Program-made: the position numbers and the translations under genes
Assembly (NCBI GenBank): GCA_964019335.1
Contig: OZ025667.1
Span: forward strand, 604,501-668,500
Source: Diplonema japonicum
Taxonomy: Eukaryota > Euglenozoa > Diplonemea > Diplonemida > Diplonemidae
DNA length: 64,000 bases
Direction: 5' to 3'
Part shown: piece by piece, positions 17,713 through 28,404 of the stretch
How positions within the stretch are numbered: position 1 is the stretch's first letter
How the letters are laid out: each line of letters opens with the position of its first letter
Notes under the pieces: generated by a model
The model's database searches: none
Told to the model about the DNA's origin: nothing
The model's input: only the letters and a program-made list of their open reading frames with translations

Positions 17713-20700
17713 ATGGAGCCTCCAAATGGCACGAAGGGCTGGCAGCGAATCGGCAGCATACTGCACCTGATCACACGGCTCGCCTCGCAGCAAGGGATGC
17801 CCAGCGTGGTCCGCGACCACTTCACCGGTCTTGGCGATGTGGCAGAGACGATGCGACGGAACAGGTTCTCAATTTCCAAGAACACCGACGACAGTACACT
17901 TGCCGTGGTCGAGGCGTGTGTGAGCAGCATCGTAGAGACCGTGCAGCAGTGGGCTATGGACGGGACCCCACCACCGCTTCTCTGCAGGCACATCTCCACC
18001 GACTGGGCGTCCCGTCTGGTCGTAGTGCTGTCCCGTATTGGTGTCACCTACAAACTGCCATACAACGGGAGGCTTCGTCCTGCCCCTGACCCCACGTCAC
18101 GAGGGGTGCAGAAGGAATACAGTATCAGTCAAAGAGAAGCCCATTCTCAGATACAGTTCCGCAGGAGCGCGGTGCGTGTGACGGGGACGCTGCTCGGTGT
18201 GGATGGAAACGGTGCATGGGAGATGTACGAAGGCATTCACATGGACAGGGCGGTCGCTGTGAAGGTGTATTTTAACACTAAGGCTGCTGAGAGGAGCTTC
18301 CGTTCTGAGCTGGCCATGCACCTCCGTCTTTCGTACCACCCTAACATCCCCAGCCTGTTGGGATGGGCACACAGCCGTGCCCCGCTTGATGCGACCCCCT
18401 CGCCCTCGCACTCCCCACGTTCCTCCGTTGCCCCCTCGAGCCCGCGCTTCTCCACCATCCCCCTCTCCTCGCCCCTCGCCGATGACTGCACTTACATCGA
18501 CGACTTCCCCGACAGAGCGCCCGACGGCCCCCTGCTCGTCCTGGAGCACCTCGACGGCCCCTTGGACGACGTGCTCCCCGACAGGGGGTTCGGGAAGGAC
18601 TCTCACAGAATCATTCTGGGACAGATAATACGAGCAGTTATCCACATACACACCTCAGCACCGCAGCAGCTGGTTCACGGCCTGCTGAATGGAATGAACA
18701 TCCTGATCGGCAGCGACGGAAGCACAAAAGTGACAGGCATCGATGGGTGCCAGCCTGCCGACGATCCTGAAGACAAGGCGAGGCTCCTATCCGACACGCA
18801 TTGCAACCCTTGCTACCAGGCCCCGGAGCTGCTTCTAGCGACGGGGAAGATGCTGCCTTCTGCAGATGTTTTCAGTATAGGGTGTTTGATGCTGAAACTG
18901 TTGACAGGCGAAGACCCTCCTTTGGACCCGGACCAGCTATTGGACTGCATTGCAGCTGCTAGGCTGCCAGGCTTCTGGCATTCTCTTGTCGTACGTTGCA
19001 CGGCAGACGAGCCTGATGAGAGGCCTACAGCAGCAGAGCTGCTCACGATCATCGAGAACACGCCGTCGCTGTCCTCGTACCGTCTGGCGGAGGGGCCAGA
19101 TTCTGACTCGGACTCTGCGACAAGCGCTTCGACCACACCAGTGAAGTCAGAGCGTCAGATTCGCCGTGACATCGGCAACGAGCTGTCCCTCCTTGGGTGC
19201 TCCACCACAATGGCCACTGACACGGAGTCCGAGTGCAGCATCGACGAAAAGGACAACAACCCAAGCTACGTGAAGGTCCCCATGGCATCGGAGGGCGCAG
19301 CCCCTGTGAACCTCCTCGGGGTGGGCACTGAACCACTTATCAAAAGGGTACCTCTTGAGAAAGACGATGACAGCCATATGTACTTTCCGTCACGGCACAC
19401 GGCAGATGATGAGTGGATCACGGAGAGGAAGGAGCGGCTGCTCGAGATCGAAAGGCTGCGCGAGGAAATACGCACCATTGACAACGAGAGGGAAGTGAAG
19501 CCGTTTGGCTTCAGGCAGCACATCGCGGAGAAGATTAGCATGACACACTTCAGGAACACGTGTGATGTGGCGACCAACGAGGCGACGACGCAGCTGAGGG
19601 AAAATGGCGGGCGGTATAAGGGAACAGCATACGGCGAGCTGTCGCTGGGCTTGTGGTGCTCGCGGAATAACGGCGACAACGAACGGGTCGAGGGACACTA
19701 CAAGGCAGCAGTGGAACTGGCACAGAGCAACGACGCGGAGCCTTTGTGCCATCTGGGCAAGCATTACATGTCCCAGTACAAGGCTAAGGTGACGCAGGCA
19801 AACTTGAATTGCACGATTCTACTACTCAACGACGGTGTGCTGCGCCTGTCGCACAAGGACATGCTGCCCACCATCGGGGCGTCCGTGGTGCTGCCATTGG
19901 TGACGGGGAATATCATCTGGCGTGTGGACCAAGAGATGCACAACGGCGTGAAGCTTGTGACGCAGGAAACACTTGTGGAGAGGAAACGTATCGATGGGAA
20001 GTTCAGAACAGAGGAAAGTACATCGAGCAAAGACTGGCTATCGGCCGAGAACAACGACACCCTATGGAAGAATGGCGTGGCAGAGATAGGCCTGGAGATG
20101 AAGGACTGCGGCACATGGCTGGAGCTAGAGGGAGGGGAATACAAGGACAGCAAAATGAAAAAGAAGCTCGAGAACGCCTCGGAAGCCCTGCAGCAGGCCG
20201 CTGATATCGACCCGACGCATCTGCCTGCCATGCTTGCGTTGTGTGAGTCACAGAAGCTGAGCGAGAGATGGATCGACGCTGTTGCGACGCTGCGGAAACT
20301 TCTGAAGTACCACCCACGCAGCGCTATTGTACATGCTACCCTTGCAGAGGTTCTCCATCACCACTTTCCGAGTGAAATCGACGCTGCTGAGAAGTCATAC
20401 AGGCTGGCTATACAGTACAATGGTGAAGGCCGCAAAGAGCAGGCGAACCTGCAGGGCAACCTTGCCATATTCCTGGTTCACAAAGGTGCGAAGGCTGCCG
20501 CACTGGATACATTCAGATCAGCATTGGCATTGGACCCTGACCACACAAACAACATGTTCAATGCGGGCATGTTCTTCAAGATAATAGGCAGCCCCATGCT
20601 GGCAGTGCAAGGCCGTACAGAGGCGGAACTGAGGAGGGATCCGGTGCTCGCAAAGCTGGGCCTCACGCTTCTCAAGCACGCAGGGTCTCTAGGGCACGAC

Positions 20701-20937
20701 CATGCAGAGCTTGAAGCTAAAGAGCTCGAGGCCAACCTTACCAAACTACACCCACGCCATGTCGACGTTGCCTTGAAAGCGTCACCCGTTATACCCCCCG
20801 ACATCGACCACTTGTTGCATTTCAACATCCCGAAGGACATCCCCAAGGGCTTCGTGCGCCCAGCACGCTCCGCGTCTGCTTCCACATCTGCGCGGTCGCG
20901 ATCGAAGTCACTTGTAGGCATGCAACGTAGACTGTGA
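17713..20937 (+). CDS. Pseudokinase fused to TPR repeats
   Basis: A 1074-residue protein. A death- or arm-like helical N-terminus (1-130) is followed by a protein-kinase fold (about 155-450). The ATP-site Lys (VAVKVY) and the APE motif are present, but H-R-D reads H-G-L-L-N and D-F-G reads G-I-D-G, so both catalytic Asp are lost. A Ser/Pro-rich insertion sits in the N-lobe around residue 230. After an acidic Ser-rich linker (about 455-530) and a charged helix (about 575-600) comes a C-terminal TPR array (about 815-970), with D-P-T-H-L-P-A and D-P-D-H-T-N repeats. It likely acts as a scaffold. The high-GC codon use and lack of introns are notable. Confidence 0.75.
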   Translation: MEPPNGTKGWQRIGSILHLITRLASQQGMPSVVRDHFTGLGDVAETMRRNRFSISKNTDDSTLAVVEACVSSIVETVQQWAMDGTPPPLLCRHISTDWASRLVVVLSRIGVTYKLPYNGRLRPAPDPTSRGVQKEYSISQREAHSQIQFRRSAVRVTGTLLGVDGNGAWEMYEGIHMDRAVAVKVYFNTKAAERSFRSELAMHLRLSYHPNIPSLLGWAHSRAPLDATPSPSHSPRSSVAPSSPRFSTIPLSSPLADDCTYIDDFPDRAPDGPLLVLEHLDGPLDDVLPDRGFGKDSHRIILGQIIRAVIHIHTSAPQQLVHGLLNGMNILIGSDGSTKVTGIDGCQPADDPEDKARLLSDTHCNPCYQAPELLLATGKMLPSADVFSIGCLMLKLLTGEDPPLDPDQLLDCIAAARLPGFWHSLVVRCTADEPDERPTAAELLTIIENTPSLSSYRLAEGPDSDSDSATSASTTPVKSERQIRRDIGNELSLLGCSTTMATDTESECSIDEKDNNPSYVKVPMASEGAAPVNLLGVGTEPLIKRVPLEKDDDSHMYFPSRHTADDEWITERKERLLEIERLREEIRTIDNEREVKPFGFRQHIAEKISMTHFRNTCDVATNEATTQLRENGGRYKGTAYGELSLGLWCSRNNGDNERVEGHYKAAVELAQSNDAEPLCHLGKHYMSQYKAKVTQANLNCTILLLNDGVLRLSHKDMLPTIGASVVLPLVTGNIIWRVDQEMHNGVKLVTQETLVERKRIDGKFRTEESTSSKDWLSAENNDTLWKNGVAEIGLEMKDCGTWLELEGGEYKDSKMKKKLENASEALQQAADIDPTHLPAMLALCESQKLSERWIDAVATLRKLLKYHPRSAIVHATLAEVLHHHFPSEIDAAEKSYRLAIQYNGEGRKEQANLQGNLAIFLVHKGAKAAALDTFRSALALDPDHTNNMFNAGMFFKIIGSPMLAVQGRTEAELRRDPVLAKLGLTLLKHAGSLGHDHAELEAKELEANLTKLHPRHVDVALKASPVIPPDIDHLLHFNIPKDIPKGFVRPARSASASTSARSRSKSLVGMQRRL

Positions 20938-21085
20938 GAGTTATTATAGATTTGTCATAAAGAACACTACATACATGTAGCTAGAAGTTGTTTAATAGAT
21001 ACGTATTCTTATTCACCGCATGTATACAAATCAACATTATACAACACAACAGTGATTATTTGATATCTTTCGCAAAACTTTTAAA

Positions 21086-21964
21086 ATGAAGAAGGCCGCG
21101 ACATCTACTGTGATGAGGACCGGGCGCCGCACGTACGCGACGGGGAAGGACATCAAGCACGGGATCGAGGCTCGCCAGGCGATGCTGGACGGTGTGGAGA
21201 AGCTGACGAGGGCTGTGGTGACGACGCTGGGGCCGAAGGGGAGGAACGTGATCATCCAGCAGCCGTACGGGGCGCCGAAGATCACGAAGGACGGTGTGAC
21301 GGTGGCGAAGGCGATCGAGTTCTCTGACGCGTTCGAGAACCTCGGGGCGCAGCTGGTGCGTCAGGTGGCGAACACGACGAACGACATGGCTGGGGACGGG
21401 ACGACCACCAGCACGCTGCTCTCGTGCGCTGTGTTCAAGGAAGGGTTCAAGGCGGTGGCGACAGGGTCGAACCCGATGGACCTGAAGAGGGGGATGGACG
21501 CGGCCGTGAAGGTGGTGCTGGGCTCCCTCACGGAGCAGACGAAGCACATCACGACGAAGGAGGAGATCGCACAGGTTGCGACCATCTCCGCGAACGGCGA
21601 CCACGAGATCGGACAGCTCATCTCGAACGCGATGGAGAAGGTCGGGAAGGAGGGAGTCATCACGGTGGCGGACGGGAAGACCCTCGACACGGAGCTCGAG
21701 GTGGTGGAGGGGATGTCCTTCGAGAGGGGTTTCATCTCCCCCTTCTTCGTCTCCAACACGAAGACCCAGAAGGTTGAGTTCGACGAGGCCTACGTCCTCG
21801 TCTCCCAGCAGAAGATCTCTTCCATCAACTCGATCCTCCCTGCTTTGAACTTCATTGCCCAGGCGAACAAGCCCCTTGTCATTGTTGCTGATGACATTGA
21901 GGGTGAGGCTCTTACCACTCTGATCTACAACAAGGTTTGAAAAGAAAAGAAAGAAGAAGAAAAA

Positions 21965-21995
<31 letters not shown>

Positions 21996-23288
21996 CAAAA
22001 CAAAAAAATGAAGAAAAAAAACAAAATAAAATAAATAAAACAGATCAACGGCAAGATCAAAGTGGCCGCCGTGAAGGCCCCCGGGTTCGGAGACAACAAG
22101 ACCAACACCCTGCAGGACATCGCGATCTTCACCGGGGCGACCATGCTGAGCGAGGATGCCGGGACCTCCATCACGGACCCCAGCGACTTCAGCGAGACCA
22201 TGCTCGGGCAGACGAAGAAGGTGACGATCTCGAAGGACAGCACGATCATGCTCTCCGGGGCCGGGAGCGTGGAGGGGATCCAGGAGAGGTGCGACCTTCT
22301 GAAGGAGCTGATCGACAACGAGACCAGCGACTACTCCAGGGAGAAGCTTCAGGAGCGTCTCGCGAAGCTCGGCGGCGGTGTCGCCGTGATCAGGGCCGGT
22401 GGTGCCTCCGAGGTCGAGGTCTCGGAGAAGAAGGACAGGATCACCGACGCCTTGAACGCGACCCGCGCCGCCGTCGCCGAGGGGATCGTGGCTGGTGGTG
22501 GTACCGCCCTCCTCTACGCCTCCACCCGCCTCCAGACCCTCATGGACGAGCCCACCCTCATCCCTGACCAGAAGGTTGGTGTCAGGCTCATGATGAACGC
22601 CCTCAAGGTTTGTTTTCTTTTTCTTGGTTGTTTGATCTTTTTTTTTCCCCCCCTCCGAATTTTCATGATGCACACCTATACTGACAATGTTTGATCCAAC
22701 ACTTAGGGAGTGGGGGGATGAGCCCCTCCCGCAAAAAATAACAATACTCAATTGATACTCCTGAGATGCAAAATATACCAAGGAAACGACTTTCTTTTTT
22801 TCATTTTCTTTTCATGATGCACACCTATACTGACAATGTTTGATCCAACACCTAAAGGGAGTGGGGGGATGAGCCCCTCCCGCAAAAATAACAACTCAAT
22901 TGATACTCCTGAGATGCAATACAATAAAGGAGGGGAAGAAATTGTGGGGTTGTTTTAACACACAACACCACTACAGCTGCCTGTTCGCACGATCTCTGAG
23001 AACGCTGGCGTGGAGGGAGCTGTCGTTGTGGAGAAGGTGCTGGAGCAGGGTGAGGAGGGGTTCGGCTACGACGCGCAGAACGACAAGTACGGTGACATGT
23101 TCAAGGCGGGCATCATCGACCCCACCAAGGTGGTGAGGTGCTGCATTGTTGACGCTGCCTCCGTTGCCTCCCTCCTCACCACCACAGAGGCGGCCATCTG
23201 CGACCTCCCCGCCAAGGAGGGAGGTGCTGCCCCTATGGGTGGTATGGGCGGCATGGGTGGCATGGGCGGTATGGGTGGCATGATGTGA
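21086..23288 (+). CDS. HSP60: Mitochondrial chaperonin 60, copy A (three exons)
   Basis: Joined exons 21086-21934, 22044-22607 and 22977-23288 give 574 residues, the usual GroEL/Hsp60 length. An N-terminal basic segment ([20 protein letters not shown]) is a mitochondrial presequence. [11 protein letters not shown] and D-G-T-T-T form the nucleotide site, and the C-terminus is the classic G-G-M repeat. It folds matrix proteins with chaperonin 10. Intron 1 (109 nt) is a CAAAA repeat. Intron 2 (369 nt) holds two copies of a ~100-nt unit. Both are GT-AG. The coding sequence is nearly identical to 56938-59394. Confidence 0.96.
22608..22976 (+). repeat. Intronic tandem repeat, two units
   Basis: Two units start at about 22663 and 22813 (period ~150 nt including spacer). 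Each begins CATGATGCACACCTA and ends ACTCCTGAGATGC. Each contains GGGAG and CTCCC arms that can form a hairpin. C-box-like ATGATG and D-box-like CTGA at the ends suggest a C/D snoRNA, unproven. The second chaperonin copy has four units. Confidence 0.7.
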
Positions 23289-24078
23289 GCCCGGTGAAGA
23301 AATCAAACGAAAAAAAAGATTTTTTTTTTTTTTTTTTACATACTGACAACTGATGTTGCATACAAAAAAAAGAATACCCCCTCTATCCCCTCCCAACTCC
23401 CCCACCCGCACCCCAATAAGAAAAAAAGAAAAATAGGTTTTCGTTTCTTTAGGTTTCCCCCCGCTTTTCTCCCCCTTTTATTCTTTGAAGCTTTATTCTG
23501 AAAAAAAGGGGGGGGAGGGGGGGGGGGGGGGGGGGGCAAATGGCTTTATTAGCTTTGGTTTTTTTTATACTTTCCCATAATTTCTTTCTTGTCAAAAAAA
23601 AAGTAAAAAAAAAAAGAGGGAAAACTGCTTGGTGTTGAAGGAAACAGGCAGTTTTTATTTTTAAAAAAGGGGGGTGGGGGAGGGTGAATTGAAGGAAATC
23701 TAGTTGGCCTTCTATTTTCCGCCGCCCCATTCAATAGGATCAAACTATCATTTAAAAAAAAAGGAGGGGGGGAGAGAGAAAAGAGAAAAAAAACCTGTTA
23801 AAATTCAAGGAGAGCTGCTGTTAGTTGTTGTTTTTTTTTTAAAAAGAAAATGAGAAGAAAAAAAATTAAACACTCAAAGCGCCCGAAAGAATATAAAGAA
23901 AAAAAAATTTCTTTTTTTTTTTCAATAGTTTCAACTTTTTTTTATACCCCCCCTCTCTCCCTTCCTTCCACTGATTTCTTTTCTTTTTTTTTTCTTCCTC
24001 CCTTTCTTTTTTTTTTCTTCTTTTTTTATACATATCATATCCCATCCACACCTTGCAGGAGTTGTTGCCCAGTACCAT
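23289..24078. other. Homopolymer-rich intergenic region
   Basis: No gene is seen. There is a G run around 23505-23537 and many T and A runs. The last 120 nt are pyrimidine-rich and end CTTGCAG at 24053-24059, which would suit a trans-splice acceptor for the next gene. Confidence 0.5.
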
Positions 24079-24680
24079 ATGCAACATGGGGGTAGGGAGC
24101 CTCCTCCAGCGCACTCCAGAGAATGGGAGGAACGGGCGAGTGTCCAAATAGGAGTAGAGGAAGGAAGAGGTATATTGGAAGAAATGAGTATTTTTCGGCT
24201 CCGCGAATTGTGTGAAGACATGTTACTGGAGGTGGGTGGGGGGAAGACTGACTGTATAAATAGGCTGAAAACTGCTGGTTACGGAGATGGGGAAGGTAGA
24301 GGTCCGGAGCATGCAGCCCCCGAAACCAATCCTGAAGAACTAAGCTATGAAGAACTGTTAGAGCTCACAGGCCGGATCGGGACCGTGCCAATAGGAGTCA
24401 CAGCAGACCAGCTCACTGAAGTATCTCTCACCCACGTACTTTCTGTTGAAGAGACGCTGTCTCTGTCCGGCACGTCATGCAGCATTTGCTTAGATCCCTT
24501 CCTTCCACAGGAACGGGTTCGCAGGCTGGTATGCATGCATTTATACCACACTCGGTGCATCGATCCTTGGGTATGTATTGGGTTGGGGAAAAAAAAAAAA
24601 AAAAAAAAAAAAAGGTAACCGGCGGGCGGTCACGGTGTTGTCCTGTGTGTCATTGGGATGTGTTGGTTACACCCCCGTAA
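24079..24680 (+). CDS. SAP-like plus RING-H2 E3 ligase (two exons)
   Basis: Exons 24079-24570 and 24615-24680 give 185 residues. Residues about 38-66 resemble a SAP helix-turn-helix (L-R-E-L-C, then G-G-K-T-D-C-I-N-R-L). The C-terminus is a RING-H2: C-x2-C-L, then C-x-H-x2-H-x2-C-I-D-P-W, and after splicing R-C-C-P-V-C. The 44-nt intron is GTATGT followed mostly by A and ending AAAG. Without splicing the last Cys pair of the RING is lost, which strongly supports the intron. SAP plus RING suggests a chromatin- or DNA-associated ubiquitin ligase. Confidence 0.8.
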
Positions 24681-25200
24681 AAAAAAAAAAAAAAAGGAAA
24701 GAAAAAAATATATATATGGGACTGAAGGACCATTTTTGTTTTTTTTTTGGTGAGCACCCGCACGCCGAAATTTATCAAAAATTTTGTTCTTTCTTAAGTC
24801 GTTCTCATCATCTCCGTGTGTGAAGAAAGTCTGGAGAGGAACCCTAAGTGGTTCAGGTTGATACGCCCTTTTTTTTTCGAATTTCGAATTTCGCATTCAA
24901 ATCAAAAATGGGGGTACCGTAAATAGGGCCTGGTCCTTTTTCGGGGAAATTTTAATTCTAATTCACGAACTAAACTTATATTTAAAAGAAAAAAAATTCT
25001 AAAAAAAAAAAAAAAAAAAGGAAAAGAAAATGCATAGAAAATGAAAACACAAAAATTTAATAATAAGTGAGGGTAAAAGAAAAAAAGAAAAAAAAACTTT
25101 TTTTGTTGTATAGACACCCCCTTTCTTCCTTTTTTTTTTTCCGCATCCAGTTATCTTTTTTTCTTTTTTTTTCATTTCTCTCCCTTACTTTCTCTATTCA

Positions 25201-25241
<41 letters not shown>

Positions 25242-25757
25242 GTGAGTTGCCAATAAACTTAACCCCCTTCCTTCCCAGTGAACTTTTTCTTTTATATATG
25301 AGCTCGTCCGGAAAAAAAGTCAACAAATGACCCAGAAAAGTGGTCCGACACCACTTTGTGTGCAGAATACCGCCTAAGGGTGCACCATAGCGGTCAATAT
25401 GTACACCCTAGGTGCTGTATTTCAAGCTTTAAAATTGCATTTCAAACTTTTTTCGCCATTTTTTTTTGACCTCTGTTTTTCGCTTCCCGGGTTGTAAACG
25501 CTTTTTAAAGAAAAAGAAAGAAAGGCCGAGGCCCCAGAAGGGAAAAAGGGGTAGATAAGTAGAAACAAGGGGGGACGTTCCAAACAAGAACCTCCTTTAT
25601 CTCATCTCTCTTTAAAAAAAAAAAAGAAAAAAAAAAAGAAAAAAAAATGGAGCGGACATTTTAATATAAGAACGAGCTCATATTCCCCACAAAAAAAAAA
25701 AGAAAAAAAAAAAAGGAAATACCAAAACAACCACAACGAACAAAAAAAAAAAAAAAA
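24681..25757. other. Intergenic region with a structured island
   Basis: No protein gene is seen. Long T run at 25203-25240. A low-repeat island (25290-25450) holds two hairpins: AAGTGGT/ACCACTT at 25338-25356 and AGGGTG/CACCCT at 25377-25409. The rest is A/T homopolymer. It could hold a non-coding RNA but nothing is recognised. Confidence 0.5.
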
Positions 25758-26879
25758 ATGGACCCCCTCGTAAACGTAGGCGAAGCAGCAGCCCCTGGCA
25801 GAAAAGTGCTGGTAATAAACACAGGCGGGACAGCATCTATGAGGCAGAACGAAGAAGGGAAGCTGGATACAGTCCCGGGGTATTTAAGTGAGAGAATTGC
25901 AGGGCTGGAAGAGCTCACCGAACCAGGCATGCCTCTCGTCAGCATCAAGGAGTACACCCCTCTCATCGACTCTTCACACATGGAACCAGACACATGGATC
26001 ATGGTTGCAAAAGACATAGAGGACAATTACTACGAGTATGACGGCTTCGTGGTGGTGATGGGGACTGACACCATGTCGTACGCAGCCTCGGCAATGGCTT
26101 TTCTGCTAGAGAATCTGAATAAAACGGTTATATTCACTGGTTCGCAGGTACCACTGTGCCAGCCCTACACCGACTGTCGACGAAACATATTGGTTTCGAT
26201 AATATTGGCTGGAAACGGGCATTTTCCAGAAGTGTGTTTATTCTTCTCGGACAGGCTGCTCCGTGCCTGTCGCAGTACGAAACTGAATAGTTTTAATCTT
26301 GACGCGTTTGAGTCTCCAAATTGTTTGCCTCTTGCAACGCTTGCCACCGGTATGAGGAACGCAGAGCACGGTCTGCATCAACCAAGACAGAGGTTCAGGG
26401 TTCAAAAGGAACTCGCTACTGGTGTGGTTGTTGTGAAGCTCATCCCTGGTTTCGACGACAAATCAATCCGGTTCATGGTAGCCGCCGACGATTCAAACCT
26501 CCGTGCCATCGTCCTTGAAGTGTACGGTTCCGGCGGAGCTCCTTACCAAAAGGAAGGCCTCCGCGAGCTTGTCGCAACAGCATGTGAGAAGGGTATCCTT
26601 GTTGTCGCGAAGTCCCAGTGCATGACAGGGTCTGTCCTTCCTGATCTTTACGCTGCGAATGTATCGAATAATGTGGCTTCGGCGGGGGACATGACCACGG
26701 AAGCCTTGGTGGCTAAGCTGGCGTATTTGTTTGCGAAGCTGGCGTGCGATCGGTACACGGCTTGCCAGAAGGTTAGGGACTTGCTTCTTGTGCCCCTCCG
26801 TGGCGAGGTGTCCCCTGTTGAAATGTACAATCAGAAATTGCTTTCAAGGGAACCCGTCAGTAGTTTGGCGAAATTGTAG
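25758..26879 (+). CDS. L-asparaginase (cytosolic type I-like)
   Basis: A 373-residue protein. The first catalytic Thr lies in N-T-G-G-T (about residues 21-25) and the second in G-T-D-T-M (about 98-102), both hallmarks of bacterial-type asparaginases. T-G-S-Q-V-P-L and N-S-F-N-L-D-A-F-x-S-P-N further fit the AnsA/glutamyl-amidotransferase-like group. It hydrolyses asparagine to aspartate and ammonia. No signal peptide is seen, so it is probably cytosolic. It has no introns. The stop TAG is followed after 5 nt by a 76-nt A run. Confidence 0.93.
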   Translation: MDPLVNVGEAAAPGRKVLVINTGGTASMRQNEEGKLDTVPGYLSERIAGLEELTEPGMPLVSIKEYTPLIDSSHMEPDTWIMVAKDIEDNYYEYDGFVVVMGTDTMSYAASAMAFLLENLNKTVIFTGSQVPLCQPYTDCRRNILVSIILAGNGHFPEVCLFFSDRLLRACRSTKLNSFNLDAFESPNCLPLATLATGMRNAEHGLHQPRQRFRVQKELATGVVVVKLIPGFDDKSIRFMVAADDSNLRAIVLEVYGSGGAPYQKEGLRELVATACEKGILVVAKSQCMTGSVLPDLYAANVSNNVASAGDMTTEALVAKLAYLFAKLACDRYTACQKVRDLLLVPLRGEVSPVEMYNQKLLSREPVSSLAKL

Positions 26880-26961
<82 letters not shown>

Positions 26962-27175
26962 GTTTTATGAGGGGGGGGGGAGACTATTTTACTGTAAAAC
27001 CAAAAAGAAAAAAAAATTTTAAAAAATGGGAACAAAAATTTTTACAAAATTTTTACAAAATTTTTTTTCTTTCGAATCTCCCCCTTTCCCCCCCGAACGG
27101 GTTTGTCTCTTGTTCATCATATTTTTGTTTTGTTTTGTTCTGTTTTACAGTATACTTAGGAATGAAATCAGATTG

Positions 27176-27208
<33 letters not shown>

Positions 27209-27459
27209 GAGTGAAGCAAAAGAAGAAAGAATGGGGAGGGGGAGAAGAAAAAAAGAAGAAGAAGAAGAAGAAAAAAAAAAAAACGATCTAGAAAGAGGTG
27301 TTCTTTGCCTTTTTTTGATGAGACAAAACTCGATGATGTCCCTTCACAAAAAAAAAAAAAAAAAAAAAAAAACGAGCTGGGAAAAAAGGTGGTTCTTTTA
27401 CGGCATTTTTTTTTCCCCTTTACTACTCTGTATTCCAACAAGCTGGTGATCAACCACGT

Positions 27460-27504
<45 letters not shown>

Positions 27505-27536
27505 CTTCATTCCTGTCCTCACCCCTCAAAGGTGCC
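26880..27536. other. Intergenic region with extreme homopolymers
   Basis: A76 at 26885-26960, T runs at 27179-27206 and 27465-27504, A run at 27348-27372. No gene is seen. Confidence 0.65.
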
Positions 27537-28256
27537 ATGCCTGCACAGACGGATGCAGAGTACTTCGCGTCGCATGGCTTGCACGGTGTCCTCAACAGTG
27601 TAATCCTTCAGTTCATTGGAAGCGGCTACAAAGGACCGGTCAACGTCAGGGAGGTACTGGGCGATTTTCTACTGAGAGAAGCAAGCGATGGGCGGAGAGT
27701 GGAGACACTAGAAGAATTGGAAAAGATGGCCGATGGCGATGATAAAAATTGGAGAGAAGCATACCAAAGGGCGAAGGGCGAAGCCGATGGAAACACGTTC
27801 GTACAAAACACAAACAAGCTCATAAATAGTTTCAAAGACACCCCTTGGATTGATGTGGATTTCTATTCCCTGCACACCTCAGTCGATTCCCTTAAAAATG
27901 TGTATTACACACTGCCGCACTGCGTCACTACAGTGCCTGAGGTTAACCAAGCCATTAATGATCTTTACGAGATTTGTGAGTGCATTCTCCTTCTGCTCCA
28001 TCTTACACACCATGAAGATTACTGGCAGCCCCTCAAGGTCCAAACAGAGTATCCCTTTCACGACCCTGTTGAGAGGGCTGCATTTCCTCTGCACGTGTTT
28101 CTCCTTTCATTCCGTGTGCCTTCTGTCCGGAACCTCCTCTGGGAGGGGCTCGAAAACCAAGTTGACACTGCGGAGAAATTCAAAGAGCAGCTCAAGGGTC
28201 TTGGTTCAAACCCCAGCGCGGAAAAGTCTAAGAAAAAGAAAGTAGCGGCGAAATAG
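27537..28256 (+). CDS. Uncharacterised protein with RIIa/Dpy-30-like N-terminus
   Basis: A 239-residue helical protein. The first 45 residues (YFASHGLHGVLNSVILQF, then V-R-E-V-L-G-D-F-L-L-R-E) resemble helix-turn-helix docking folds such as RIIa or Dpy-30, which are frequent in flagellar and signalling scaffolds. This assignment is tentative. The rest is helical with Leu-rich segments (ECILLLLHLTHHEDYW). The tail is Lys-rich. No membrane helix of convincing length. Confidence 0.6.
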   Translation: MPAQTDAEYFASHGLHGVLNSVILQFIGSGYKGPVNVREVLGDFLLREASDGRRVETLEELEKMADGDDKNWREAYQRAKGEADGNTFVQNTNKLINSFKDTPWIDVDFYSLHTSVDSLKNVYYTLPHCVTTVPEVNQAINDLYEICECILLLLHLTHHEDYWQPLKVQTEYPFHDPVERAAFPLHVFLLSFRVPSVRNLLWEGLENQVDTAEKFKEQLKGLGSNPSAEKSKKKKVAAK

Positions 28257-28404
28257 AGTATCTTTTTTTTTTTTTTGTCTAAAAAAAAGGGATGCTTTCA
28301 AGTTTTCCCATAGTTTTTTTTTTTTTTTTTTTTTTTTTCTCTTTCCCCCACCCTTCTATCTAGAAAAAAAAGAAGGCGAAAAAAAAAAATATTTTTTTTA
28401 AAAA

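Noticed and set aside
22608-22976. CRISPR array from the intronic repeats
   Set aside because: The units are ~100 nt, lie in a spliced eukaryotic intron, and have no regular short repeats with unique spacers.
23505-23537. G run as a quadruplex-type regulatory element
   Set aside because: Homopolymer runs of every base are frequent throughout the window, so a single G run does not stand out.
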